Shown here: positions 26,534 through 34,035 of the stretch, piece after piece
Numbering within the stretch: position 1 is the first letter of the stretch
Layout: the number at the start of each line of letters is the position of its first letter
DNA from: Halanaeroarchaeum sp. HSR-CO
GTDB lineage: Archaea > Halobacteriota > Halobacteria > Halobacteriales > Halobacteriaceae
Reading direction: 5' to 3'
DNA length: 64,000 nucleotides
Assembly (NCBI RefSeq): GCF_024972755.1
Contig: NZ_CP087724.1
Location: 868,001-932,000 of the forward strand
Notes under the pieces: model-generated
Told to the model about the DNA's origin: nothing
The model's database searches: none
Seen by the model: the letters and a program-made list of their open reading frames with translations, nothing else
Made by a program: the position numbers and the translations under genes

Positions 26534-27490
26534 CTACCCGTGGATGCCCATCGCTTCGATCTGTTCCTGATAGCGATTCCGGATGGTGACCTCCGTCACC
26601 TGTGCGACGTCGGCGACCTCCCGTTGGGTTTTCTTCTCGTTGCAGAGCAACGAGGCGGCGTAGATCGCGGCGGCCGCGTAGCCGGTCGGCGATTTCCCGG
26701 AGAGAAGCCCCTTTTCGGCCGTCGTCTCGATGATTTCGTTGGCCTTCGACTGGACCTCTTCGGAGAGTTCGAGTTCGGAGCAGAAACGAGGAACGTACTT
26801 CTTCGGGTCGACGGGTTTCATCTCGAGACCGAGTTCCTGGGAGATATAGCGATAGGTTCGACCGATCTCTTTCCGTTCGACGCGCGATACCTCCGAGATC
26901 TCCTCCAGACTCCGTGGGATCCCTTCCTTGCGACAGGCGGCGTAGAGCGCGGACGTGGCGACGCCCTCGATGGACCGTCCGCGAATGAGGTCTTCCTTGA
27001 GCGCCCGCCGATAGATGACCGAGGCGACCTCCCGTACCGACCGAGGGACGCCGAGTGCACTCGCCATCCGATCGATCTCGGAGAGCGCGAACTGGAGATT
27101 GCGCTCGCCGGCGTCCTTCGTTCGGATCCGTTCTTGCCATTTCCTGAGTCGATGCATCTGCGACCGTTTCTTCGACGAGATAGAGCGACCGTAGGCGTCC
27201 TTGTCCTTCCAGTCGATGGTGGTCGTGAGCCCCTTGTCGTGCATCGTCTGGGTCGTCGGGGCACCGACTCTGGACTTCTGCTGGCGTTCCTGGTGGTTGA
27301 ACGCCCGCCACTCCGGTCCGGGGTCGATTTTCTCCTCTTCGACCACGAGGCCACAGTCGTCACAGACGAGTTCCGCTCGGTCCGAACTCTTGACTAGGTG
27401 TTCCGACCCGCATTCCGGGCACTCCCGCACCCCCTCGTCGGTCTCTTCTTCAGCAGTGGTTCGCTCCCGCTGGCGAGTGGACCGTGTCAT
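26534..27490 (-). CDS. tfb: Transcription initiation factor IIB (TFB)
   Basis: The 318-residue factor bridges TBP-bound promoter DNA and RNA polymerase. It has an N-terminal zinc ribbon (CPECG...[10 protein letters not shown], about 23-50), the B-finger/linker ([20 protein letters not shown]), and two cyclin repeats: about 120-210 with AERNLQ-like [20 protein letters not shown], and 215-305 ending in [20 protein letters not shown], the helix-turn-helix that reads the BRE. Haloarchaea carry several TFBs; which paralogue this is cannot be told here. The upstream TATA-like AATATAAAAG is only about 12 bases from the ATG, so CTTAAG farther up may be the real element. Confidence 0.95.
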   Translation of the reverse strand: MTRSTRQRERTTAEEETDEGVRECPECGSEHLVKSSDRAELVCDDCGLVVEEEKIDPGPEWRAFNHQERQQKSRVGAPTTQTMHDKGLTTTIDWKDKDAYGRSISSKKRSQMHRLRKWQERIRTKDAGERNLQFALSEIDRMASALGVPRSVREVASVIYRRALKEDLIRGRSIEGVATSALYAACRKEGIPRSLEEISEVSRVERKEIGRTYRYISQELGLEMKPVDPKKYVPRFCSELELSEEVQSKANEIIETTAEKGLLSGKSPTGYAAAAIYAASLLCNEKKTQREVADVAQVTEVTIRNRYQEQIEAMGIHG

Positions 27491-27610
27491 CGCACTTTTA
27501 TATTAGTTGTTTCTACCCACTTAAGTCCGTTGGGCCAATCGGGACGTCTGGCAGAGGACACAATACTGTGGATGGCGTTTCTGGGGGCTATACTCCGTCT
27601 TCTCTGGGGG

Positions 27611-27649
27611 TATATAAGCAACCAGAATATCAACGTATATATCCTGGTT
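27611..27649 (+). promoter_or_regulatory. rnhA promoter with inverted repeat around the TATA element
   Basis: A TATATAA box at 27611-27617 is followed by an inverted repeat with 11-base arms, AACCAGAATAT (27620-27630) and ATATCCTGGTT (27639-27649), one mismatch, 8-base spacer. A second TATATA (27636-27642) lies within the repeat, 26-31 bases before the rnhA ATG at 27668. The gap 27491-27667 is the shared region with the divergent tfb gene. Confidence 0.5.
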
Positions 27650-27667
27650 CGGAGTGACGTTTGGTCA

Positions 27668-28264
27668 ATGCCGGTCATCGAGTGTGACGTCGAAGAGGCC
27701 CGCCAGCGCTTAGAGGCTGCCGGTGCCGAATTCGCGGCGGGGAACTCCGACCACGAACTGTGGCACGCCGATCTCGGCGAGGCCCACGTCGTAGCGTACG
27801 AGGGAAAGGTCGTCGTCCAGGGACGTCGTCCGGCGGACGGCACGTCCGTCCTCGCGGACGAACGTTCGGGGCGGGTCCACGCCTACTTCGATGGGGCGTG
27901 TCGCGGCAACCCGGGACCGTCGGCCATCGGCTGGGTGCTCGTGGATGGCGACGGCATCGTCGCCGATGGCGGCGAGCGCATCGGTCGAGCCACCAACAAT
28001 CAGGCCGAGTACGAGGCGCTCGTCCGCGCCCTCGAGATGGCCGATCGGTACGGCTACGACGAGGTCGAGATCAGGGGCGACTCACAGCTCATCGTCAAGC
28101 AAGTCAAGGGTGCGTGGAACACGAACGACCCCGACCTCCGCGAGTTGCGGGTCCGCGTCCACGAACTGCTGGAGCGCTTCGACGACTGGTCCATCTCCCA
28201 CGTACCGAGGGAAGTAAACGATCGCGCCGACGACCTCGCGAACGAAGCACTCGACGATGCCTGA
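27668..28264 (+). CDS. rnhA: Ribonuclease HI (archaeal type)
   Basis: The 198-residue protein has a type 1 RNase H domain from about 70 to the end, with acidic residues Asp75 (AYFDGACRGNPGP), Glu114 (NNQAEYEAL), Asp138 (EIRGDSQLIV) and Asp188 (NDRADDLANEA) forming the metal site. It cuts RNA in RNA-DNA hybrids. The first 70 residues are an extra acidic alpha/beta domain (MPVIECDVEEARQRLEAAGA) like that of other haloarchaeal RNases HI. The next gene overlaps by 8 bp. Start chosen at the ATG 26-31 bases after the TATA element. Confidence 0.92.
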   Translation: MPVIECDVEEARQRLEAAGAEFAAGNSDHELWHADLGEAHVVAYEGKVVVQGRRPADGTSVLADERSGRVHAYFDGACRGNPGPSAIGWVLVDGDGIVADGGERIGRATNNQAEYEALVRALEMADRYGYDEVEIRGDSQLIVKQVKGAWNTNDPDLRELRVRVHELLERFDDWSISHVPREVNDRADDLANEALDDA

Positions 28265-28853
28265 ACACGACGAGGGTGACGCCAGCACTGGCGCGCCCGA
28301 CGACCTGCCCCGCGAGGCGGTCGAGACAGTGGAGCGTCTGACTCGACTCGCTCGGGAGGCGGTGGACGACCGAGAAGCCTCCGCCTACCGCGACCGTCGC
28401 TCGGCGGTACTCGACGATTACGGGTTCACCGCCCGCGTGCGAGAGGACGAGAACGGAGCGACGCTGGTCTGCCATCCGGCGGAGTGGCTGGACGCCGACG
28501 GGGTCGTCGATTTCGAGGCCATCGACGACACGGACCGGGCGACGGAGGTCGTCCTCTCGGGACCGGGCGAACAGGGTGCGTGGGCCGAGGCCGAAGCCCG
28601 CAATCGCGACGTCGTCGAAGCCGTTCTTGAGGCGGAGGGATCGGTCCACGCCGCGAATGCGCGTGCGTTCGCCGACTTCATGGGCAATCACTACGCGAGC
28701 CCGATGTCGGCTGCGAGAGAGCACCACGTCCGAGAATTCCTCGAGGAGTACTATCCCAGGAATGCGTGGCCTACCGACGAGGAGCGCGCGGTCGTCGAGC
28801 AGTCGCTACGTGCGGTCTTCGAAAAAACCGAGACGCCGTATCCGCTGGACTGA
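28257..28853 (+). CDS. rnhA operon protein, unknown function
   Basis: The 198-residue, very acidic, soluble protein has no known motif. It is mostly helical: LPREAVETVERLTRLAREAV and DDREASAYRDRRSAVLDDYG at the N-terminus, a beta segment ARVREDENGATLVCHPAEWL, then AREHHVREFLEEYYPRNAWP and a C-terminal helix. Its start overlaps the rnhA stop (ATGCCTGA), so the two are translationally coupled. Haloarchaeal genomes commonly carry this gene directly after rnhA, which suggests a role with RNase HI. Confidence 0.8.
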   Translation: MPEHDEGDASTGAPDDLPREAVETVERLTRLAREAVDDREASAYRDRRSAVLDDYGFTARVREDENGATLVCHPAEWLDADGVVDFEAIDDTDRATEVVLSGPGEQGAWAEAEARNRDVVEAVLEAEGSVHAANARAFADFMGNHYASPMSAAREHHVREFLEEYYPRNAWPTDEERAVVEQSLRAVFEKTETPYPLD

Positions 28854-28868
28854 GCCGTTCGGCGCCGA

Positions 28869-29225
28869 TCAGGCCGAGTTCTCGTCGACGATTTCCTGGA
28901 CCGCCGTCGCGCGTTCGTCGTCGATGACGAACTTCTCGAGGGTCCACTCGATGCCGTCGAGGACGGCCTCGTATCCGTCGTCGGTGAGTCCGTACTCGTT
29001 GGTCCGCTTGTCGAGTTCGCTCTTCTCCACGAGCCCCTTCGTCACCAGATCGTCGAGGTTCGGGTAGAGACGGCCGTGGTTGACTTCGTCGTCGTAGTAC
29101 GACTCGAGTTCGCGTTTGATGGCGAGACCGTACCGGGGCTGCTCTGCCAGGACGGTCAGGATGTTCTTCTGGAACGCTGTCAGGTCGCGGGCGGTACTTC
29201 GCACCGCAGTTTGTGCCTCTGACAT
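28869..29225 (-). CDS. PadR-family transcriptional regulator
   Basis: The 118-residue protein has a winged helix (about 14-90): LTAFQKNILTVLAEQPRYGL, AIKRELESYYDDEVNHGRLY, PNLDDLVTKGLVEKSE, RTNEYGLTDDGYEAVL. The GxxI...HGRLYPxLxxLxxxGL pattern is PadR-like. A short C-terminal helix provides dimerisation. No ligand is predictable. A strong TATA-like CTTAAATA lies near 29247-29254 on the minus strand, about 26 bases before the ATG. It faces the pyrophosphatase gene, and the gap between them holds inverted repeats that could be its operator. Confidence 0.88.
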   Translation of the reverse strand: MSEAQTAVRSTARDLTAFQKNILTVLAEQPRYGLAIKRELESYYDDEVNHGRLYPNLDDLVTKGLVEKSELDKRTNEYGLTDDGYEAVLDGIEWTLEKFVIDDERATAVQEIVDENSA

Positions 29226-29280
29226 GGATACTGTCAGGAGACTAGGCTATTTAAGTTCTTCTTATTCCACACACAGGTTT

Positions 29281-29297
29281 GGTAGCCGACGACTACC
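29281..29297 (+). promoter_or_regulatory. Inverted repeat in the padR-ppa gap
   Basis: GGTAG-CCGACGA-CTACC forms 5-base arms with a 7-base spacer. It is followed at once by GGTTACC and GGTACC, so the GGTA/TACC half-site occurs several times in 40 bases between the divergent padR and ppa genes. It may be an operator; evidence is position and symmetry only. Confidence 0.3.
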
Positions 29298-29411
29298 GGG
29301 TTGGTTACCAGGTACCGACGTTCCGTTTCGTCGGTTCGGTGCGGGATAATTCGCCGACGAGCGGGCGGATGCGAAAGGTTCAACTCGATACCGGGAGACC
29401 GCTCAGTCGTC

Positions 29412-29945
29412 ATGGCGAACCTATGGGAGGACCTCGAGACCGGACCGGACGCCCCGGAGACTATCTACGCGGTCATCGAGTGCCTGAAAGGCGAGCGCAA
29501 CAAGTACGAGTACGACAAGGACATCCCCGCGGTCGTCCTGGACCGCGTCCTGCACAGCAACGTCCACTACCCCTACGACTACGGGTTCATCCCGCAGTCG
29601 TACTACGACGACGGTGACCCGTTCGACGTAATGGTGCTCGTCGAAGACCAGACGTTCCCCGGGTGCATCATCGAGGCTCGCCCCATCGCGCTCATGCGGA
29701 TGGACGACGACGGCGAACAGGACGACAAGGTCATCGCCGTGCCGGAGGAGGACCCTCGGTTCGACCACATGGCGGACGTCGACGACATCCCCGAGCAGAC
29801 GCGTGCCGAAATAGCGGAGTTCTTCGAGACGTACAAGAACCTGGAGGCGGGCAAACAGACGGAGACGCTTGGATGGGAGGACAGACAGACCGCCCTCGAC
29901 GCCATCGAACACGCCCAGGATCTCTACGAAGAACAGTTCGGCTGA
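29412..29945 (+). CDS. ppa: Inorganic pyrophosphatase (family I)
   Basis: The 177-residue soluble enzyme splits pyrophosphate to two phosphates, pulling polymer synthesis forward. Family I signatures: IECLKGERNKYEYDK (Glu and Lys of the active site), HYPYDYGFIPQSYYDDGDPF with the metal-binding DGDPFDVMVL motif (about 65-80), MRMDDDGEQDDKVIAVPEED and FFETYKNLE near 138. The length matches the hexameric prokaryotic type. The start at 29412 (MANLWEDLETGP) is standard for haloarchaea. Confidence 0.95.
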   Translation: MANLWEDLETGPDAPETIYAVIECLKGERNKYEYDKDIPAVVLDRVLHSNVHYPYDYGFIPQSYYDDGDPFDVMVLVEDQTFPGCIIEARPIALMRMDDDGEQDDKVIAVPEEDPRFDHMADVDDIPEQTRAEIAEFFETYKNLEAGKQTETLGWEDRQTALDAIEHAQDLYEEQFG

Positions 29946-29957
29946 CGGATCGACCGA

Positions 29958-30212
29958 CTATCGATTCTGCGGTCCCTCGGCATCGACGTTGCATTGTTGG
30001 ACGCCCGGGAGCAATCCGCCCAGACACCCCCCGGTGTAGCCGCGGAAGGCCGCCGCCACCCCGATGCCGAACGCCCACGATCCGGCCCACTCGCTCATGA
30101 TGGCGACACCGAGGTACGGCAGGACTCCAACCACAATCGAGACGACCCCCACGCCGAACAGCAGGGGGCGATCCATACCCTTCGAGCGTCCACAGTCGGG
30201 CTCCTCGCTCAT
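29958..30212 (-). CDS. Small two-helix membrane protein, unknown function
   Basis: This 84-residue protein has a hydrophilic start (MSEEPDCGRSKGMDRP), a hydrophobic helix (about 17-38, FGVGVVSIVVGVLPYLGVAI), a short loop with a possible second helix (WAFGIGVAAAFRG), then GYTGGCLGGLLPGVQQC and an acidic end. Two Cys lie near the C-terminus. I know no function. The start is the ATG at 30212; a second in-frame ATG 12 codons later (MDRPLLF) is possible. It converges with ppa. Confidence 0.55.
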   Translation of the reverse strand: MSEEPDCGRSKGMDRPLLFGVGVVSIVVGVLPYLGVAIMSEWAGSWAFGIGVAAAFRGYTGGCLGGLLPGVQQCNVDAEGPQNR

Positions 30213-30336
30213 CGTTCGACCGTGGTTGCCGGGGCTACTTGACTGTGTGTATGCACGGGGGGAATACCACCGGCGCCGACCATGTATTATGCGCATGGGT
30301 AATTTCATGTGGGTAGGGACCATAGGTTCAGACGTG

Positions 30337-30438
30337 ATGGCCGCAACGCCCTCCCGCCCCGGAATACACCACGTCACCGTCGTCCCGACCAACTTCGAAG
30401 AGACGGCCGAGGAGTCCGACGAGATGGATTCGAACTGA
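30337..30438 (+). CDS. Possible 33-residue small protein
   Basis: A short open frame begins MAATPSRPGIHHVTVVPTNF and ends in an acidic stretch (EETAEESDEMDSN). The acidic composition and haloarchaeal codon choice (GC in third positions) make it look coding. An AT-rich GGTAATTTC lies about 30-35 bases upstream. It could be a haloarchaeal microprotein or a chance frame; conservation in related genomes would decide. The frame can be extended upstream to ATG at 30295 or 30289. Confidence 0.35.
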   Translation: MAATPSRPGIHHVTVVPTNFEETAEESDEMDSN

Positions 30439-30500
30439 GCCACGGCACCGGACTGCTGGGCGAATCGGCCACGTTCTTCTCGCGTCGAGACGATTGGCAG

Positions 30501-30516
30501 ACAAGAAAGTTCTTGT
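30501..30516 (+). promoter_or_regulatory. 16-bp palindrome before the phosphodiesterase gene
   Basis: ACAAGAA-AG-TTCTTGT is a perfect inverted repeat with 7-base arms, 24 bases before the ATG at 30540. It sits at the expected TATA/BRE position, so a bound protein would block initiation. Confidence 0.45.
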
Positions 30517-30539
30517 AGATTACGCCGATAGCCCCGGTC

Positions 30540-31886
30540 ATGGGTCTATTCGACAGGTTGCGCGGTGGGGACGGGCCCCGGGTCGCGTTCATCGGCATCG
30601 ATGGCGTCCCGTGGTACCTCATCGAGGATAATCCCGAGACGTTTCCGAATCTGACTGCCATCGCGGAGGAGGGGGCCGGCGGTCCGATGGACAGTATCGT
30701 CCCACCGGAATCGTCGGCGTGCTGGCCGTCGCTCACGACGGGCGTCAATCCCGGTAAGACCGGCGTTTACGGCTTCCAGGACCGTGAAGTCGGCACCTAC
30801 GACACCTACGTCCCGATGGGACGCGACGTACAGGCGACGCGGCTGTGGGACCGTGTCCAGGAGGCCGGACGCGAGGCGACCGTGATGAACGTCCCCGTGA
30901 CGTTCCCGCCGTCCCGGGAAGTTCAGCGGATGGTCTCCGGGTTCCTCTCGCCGGCAGTGGATACGGCCTCGCACCCGCCGGACTTTGCCGACTACCTCGA
31001 GTCCATCGGCTATCGCATCGACGTCGACGCGAAACTCGGTCACGAGGCGGACAAATCGGCGTTCATCGAGGACGCACACGACACCCTCGACGCACGGTAC
31101 GAGGCCTTCGAGCACTTCGTCGAGGCGGACGACTGGGACCTCTTTTTCGGTGTCTTCATGACCACTGACCGGGTCAACCACTTCCTCTTCGAGGATTACG
31201 AGCGCGATGGCGAGTATCGCGAGGCCTTCCTGGAATTCTATCGGACCGTCGACGAGTACATCGGGGCCATCCGCGAGGCGCTGGCCGATGACGTCACCCT
31301 GGTGGTGGCCAGCGATCACGGCTTCACGACCCTGGACTACGAGGTCCACTTCAACACGTGGCTCGAGCAGGAGGGGTGGCTCTCCTACGAGGATGACGAG
31401 CACGAGGACCTCTCGGACATCGCCGATGACACCACGGCGTACTCGTTCATCCCCGGCCGGTTCTACATCAACCTGGAGGGCCGCGAACCGCGTGGCTCGG
31501 TGCCCGAATACGAGTACGAGGCCGTCCGTGCCTCGCTCAAGGAGTCCCTGCTCGGGCTCGAGGGACCGGACGGTCGGGCGGTCGTCGAGCGCGTCGTCGA
31601 GAAAGAGGACGCTTTCGAGGGCGAACACGACGACATCGCTCCGGACCTCGTCGCGATTCCGAACGACGGGTTCGACCTGAAGGCCGGCTTCAAACCACAC
31701 GATGCCGTCTTCGACCACGGCCCGCGCAACGGCATGCACACCTTCGCCGAAGCGACGCTTCTCGTCGACGACCCCGACGTCGAGGTGCCGGTCGGAACGG
31801 ACCTCTTCGACCTCGCGCCCACGCTCCTCGACATGCTCGAGGTCGACTACGACCGGGGCGATTTCGACGGGACGAGTCTGACGTAA
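30540..31886 (+). CDS. Alkaline phosphatase superfamily protein (type I phosphodiesterase/nucleotide pyrophosphatase-like)
   Basis: The 448-residue enzyme has the metal-site layout of the superfamily: VAFIGIDGVPWYLIED (first Asp, near 20), a nucleophile region PPESSACWPSLTTGVNPGKTG (Ser/Thr near 57-66), MTTDRVNHFLFED (Asp and His near 208-212), VVASDHGFTTLDYE (Asp-His near 259-260) and a late His in RNGMHTFAEATLLV (near 401). No signal peptide is seen, so it acts in the cytosol. The substrate is unknown; relatives act on phosphodiesters such as nucleotide or lipid headgroup compounds. It stands alone, behind a palindromic operator-like site. Confidence 0.85.
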   Translation: MGLFDRLRGGDGPRVAFIGIDGVPWYLIEDNPETFPNLTAIAEEGAGGPMDSIVPPESSACWPSLTTGVNPGKTGVYGFQDREVGTYDTYVPMGRDVQATRLWDRVQEAGREATVMNVPVTFPPSREVQRMVSGFLSPAVDTASHPPDFADYLESIGYRIDVDAKLGHEADKSAFIEDAHDTLDARYEAFEHFVEADDWDLFFGVFMTTDRVNHFLFEDYERDGEYREAFLEFYRTVDEYIGAIREALADDVTLVVASDHGFTTLDYEVHFNTWLEQEGWLSYEDDEHEDLSDIADDTTAYSFIPGRFYINLEGREPRGSVPEYEYEAVRASLKESLLGLEGPDGRAVVERVVEKEDAFEGEHDDIAPDLVAIPNDGFDLKAGFKPHDAVFDHGPRNGMHTFAEATLLVDDPDVEVPVGTDLFDLAPTLLDMLEVDYDRGDFDGTSLT

Positions 31887-31916
31887 CCTTCCAGAGAGAA
31901 CCGACGCGTCACCGCC

Positions 31917-32990
31917 TCAGAACAGGCCGTCCAATTCCTCTGTGTCGAAGGCGGCGGCCGGGTCCTCCCGCTCGACCGTCTCGTTGGCCTCTTTCGCGCG
32001 CTCCATGAAGGCGTCGATGCGGGGTGAGCGCGCGATGCCGGCGAGGACGACGATGACGCCGATGCGGTCGGACTGGAGCGGCAGGTCGCCACCGCGGACT
32101 TGCATGCTCTCGGTCTCCTCTTCGACCCACCGCCGCGCCCGTTCGACGCCCTTTCGTGAGATGCGGTCCGGCTCGCCTGCGACGATGACCAGGCCCGCCT
32201 CCGCCCTCGCGGTCTGCGGGACGCTCATGCCCGTGATGAGGGCTTTCCGGGTCGTGCTCGTGACGACGTTGATGTTCTCGCCGGGGTCTGGGGATGCCTC
32301 GGCAGACGCGTACCCGATGGCAGCCATGCCGCCGGCGCGGAGGGTGTTGATCACCTCGCTCGAGTCCACGACGGATTCGCCCACGCCCTCGACGTTCTCG
32401 CCGGCCGCCAGGACGAGTCCGATGCGCCGAGCGATAGTCGCGTTGATCGACTGGAACGATTCTTCGACGCTCTCGCCACTCGCGTGCCAGGCGTCGTTGT
32501 CGACCAGGAGGACCGAGTCAGTCTCTCGGACGAACGTCTTGAGCGACCGGCCAGCGTTCGCCTGGTAGATGGCGCCCTCGTTCCGACCGGGGAGGATGCC
32601 CAGACCGTAGACTGGCATCTCGTATACTCGTCGAAGTTCCCGGGCCAGGACCGGCGCGCCGCCACTGCCGGTTCCGCCACCAAGACCGGCGACGACGAAG
32701 ATGGCCTCCGTCGACGGATCGACGATGCCGTCCAGCCCGCCCATCACCTCGCCGATGTCCCCCTGCATGATGGATGCGCCGAGTTCGTTATCCGCTCCCA
32801 CACCGTGGCCCTCGACGCGCTCCTGGCCGATGAGCATCGTCTCGACGTCGAGCGGTTCGATGTCCGTTCGAGCGGTATTGACGGCGAGGACACCGCGGAT
32901 CGCGCCGTAGCCCGCTTTCTGATCGGCATCCCGGATGGCGGTCGCTACCTTCCCCCCGGCCTGTCCAAGGCCGATCAACGCGGCTTTCAT
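31917..32990 (-). CDS. CetZ-family tubulin/FtsZ homologue
   Basis: The 357-residue GTPase belongs to the archaeal cytoskeletal CetZ group, which controls cell shape and motility. The start MKAALIGLGQAGGKVATAIR gives the first nucleotide-binding strand, and the tubulin signature GGGTGSG is at 104-110 in FVVAGLGGGTGSGGAPVL. Residues from about 210 onward form the C-terminal domain. The start at 32990 is chosen because it yields the exact N-terminus of the family. The C-terminus ends in an acidic peptide (FDTEELDGLF), possibly a binding tail. A TATA-like AACGTTGATAGG lies about 30 bases upstream; the pilus-like operon is divergent. Confidence 0.9.
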   Translation of the reverse strand: MKAALIGLGQAGGKVATAIRDADQKAGYGAIRGVLAVNTARTDIEPLDVETMLIGQERVEGHGVGADNELGASIMQGDIGEVMGGLDGIVDPSTEAIFVVAGLGGGTGSGGAPVLARELRRVYEMPVYGLGILPGRNEGAIYQANAGRSLKTFVRETDSVLLVDNDAWHASGESVEESFQSINATIARRIGLVLAAGENVEGVGESVVDSSEVINTLRAGGMAAIGYASAEASPDPGENINVVTSTTRKALITGMSVPQTARAEAGLVIVAGEPDRISRKGVERARRWVEEETESMQVRGGDLPLQSDRIGVIVVLAGIARSPRIDAFMERAKEANETVEREDPAAAFDTEELDGLF

Positions 32991-33036
32991 ACCCGAGTGA
33001 TAGCCGGCCCGGCCTATCAACGTTTGGCCCTCCGAG

Positions 33037-33048
33037 CCTTTTTGTATC
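33037..33048 (+). promoter_or_regulatory. TATA element for the 33-42 kb pilus-like operon
   Basis: CTTTTTGTATCG is centred about 28 bases before the ATG at 33071, the only promoter-like site before a run of eight overlapping or closely spaced genes. Confidence 0.5.
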
Positions 33049-33070
33049 GGGACCGGTCCACCCAGTCTCG

Positions 33071-33481
33071 ATGCAGCGAACCCGGAGCCTCGAGAAGCGA
33101 CTCGATGCGGTGGAGCGAGCGGTCACGGACGGGGAGGTGCCCGTCGCAGACGTGGAGGACGCGGCCGGACGTACGGCCCGCATCGAGCGCGTCGAGTCGC
33201 GACTCGATACGATGGAGGCACAGGTCGATGACCTCGAGGCGGCCGTCGCGGCCATCCGCGGCTACGTCGGCGAACTACGCCACGTGAACCGGGAGGTCGA
33301 ACGGACGGCCTCCGCTGCCGTCGCCGCCGTCGACCGACTGGACGCCGGTTCGGGGCCCTCACCACCGATCGCCCGTGTCGACACCGACGAGCGGGTGGTT
33401 CCCGAGACGCTTCCGGCGGACGAAGCGCCGGGTGCCGAGGAGGACCGCGCGGTCCTCGATCGGCTGCGAGCGCTGCTGTGA
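33071..33481 (+). CDS. Coiled-coil protein of the pilus-like operon
   Basis: The 136-residue protein is mostly a coiled coil. Heptad-like Leu/Val/Ile spacing runs from about 5 to 75 (SLEKRLDAVERAVTD, RIERVESRLDTMEAQVDDLE, IRGYVGELRHVNREVE). The C-terminal 50 residues are acidic and flexible, ending VLDRLRALL. It is the first gene of the operon. Its stop overlaps the GTG of the next gene. From memory it matches a small haloarchaeal coiled-coil family (DUF7310) that precedes GspE/TadC genes. It may link machine parts in the cytoplasm. Confidence 0.78.
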   Translation: MQRTRSLEKRLDAVERAVTDGEVPVADVEDAAGRTARIERVESRLDTMEAQVDDLEAAVAAIRGYVGELRHVNREVERTASAAVAAVDRLDAGSGPSPPIARVDTDERVVPETLPADEAPGAEEDRAVLDRLRALL

Positions 33482-34035
33482 TCGTCCGTCTCGTCCTCGC
33501 GGCGGTCGTCGCGGCCGCACTCCTCGGGGCAGCGATGCCCGTTATCGACGACGCGAGACACGAAGTGGCGGCGACGGACGCGGACCGTTCGGCCACGGCG
33601 ATAGCGGCCGCCATCACCGACATCCGCCGTTCGAGCGACCCCGCCCCACGAGGGGTCGCCGGCGCGAAGCGGATCGTGACCGTCGAGACAGCCGACGGGG
33701 CGACGATCACGGTCGGGAGCCAGTCGAACCGAACCGCAGCAGGCGCGCGCGAGAAGCGGACCGAACCAGGTTCGAGCGAGAATGGATCCGCGTCGGGGGC
33801 GAGCGAGAACCGAACCGGTATGGACGGACCGACGGACGACGTCATCTCGTATCGGGTGCCGTCAGGGACCACGGGCACCGTCGCGGTCGACGCGGACGTT
33901 CGCGTCGTCAAGAACGGGTCGGTTCGGCCCGACGGAGAAGGGCTCGCGCTCCGCGACGGGCAGCGCGCCGTCCTCCGACACGAACTGGTCGATGGGGACC
34001 CGACCGTGACGGTCGAGAGACTTTATCCCGGATGA
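33478..34035 (+). CDS. Single-pass membrane protein of the pilus-like operon
   Basis: The 185-residue protein starts at a GTG that overlaps the previous stop (GTGA) and has one N-terminal hydrophobic helix (VRLVLAAVVAAALLGAAMPV), immediately followed by acidic residues, like a pseudopilin or membrane-tethered ectodomain. Residues 25-50 are helical (DADRSATAIAAAITDIRRS). A low-complexity Ser/Asn/Glu stretch (about 80-120, repeated SEN motifs) holds several possible N-glycosylation sites (NRT, NGS). A beta-rich tail follows (TTGTVAVDADVRVVKNGSV). I relate it to DUF7311-type proteins from memory only. Confidence 0.75.
   Translation: MIVRLVLAAVVAAALLGAAMPVIDDARHEVAATDADRSATAIAAAITDIRRSSDPAPRGVAGAKRIVTVETADGATITVGSQSNRTAAGAREKRTEPGSSENGSASGASENRTGMDGPTDDVISYRVPSGTTGTVAVDADVRVVKNGSVRPDGEGLALRDGQRAVLRHELVDGDPTVTVERLYPG

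Larger units (their letters stand above)
30213..30536. other. Intergenic stretch between a membrane protein and the phosphodiesterase gene
   Basis: About 325 bases hold the promoter of the leftward small membrane protein, a possible 33-codon gene (30337-30438), AT-rich patches ATGTATTATG (30282-30291) and GGTAATTTCATG (30298-30309), and the palindrome before the phosphodiesterase gene. Nothing else is recognisable. Confidence 0.6.

Noticed and set aside
26534-27510. TATA AATATAAAAG (27497-27506) as the main tfb promoter
   Set aside because: At about 12 bases from the ATG it would put the start site inside the coding region. An upstream CTTAAG is a better candidate, unless the true start codon is downstream.
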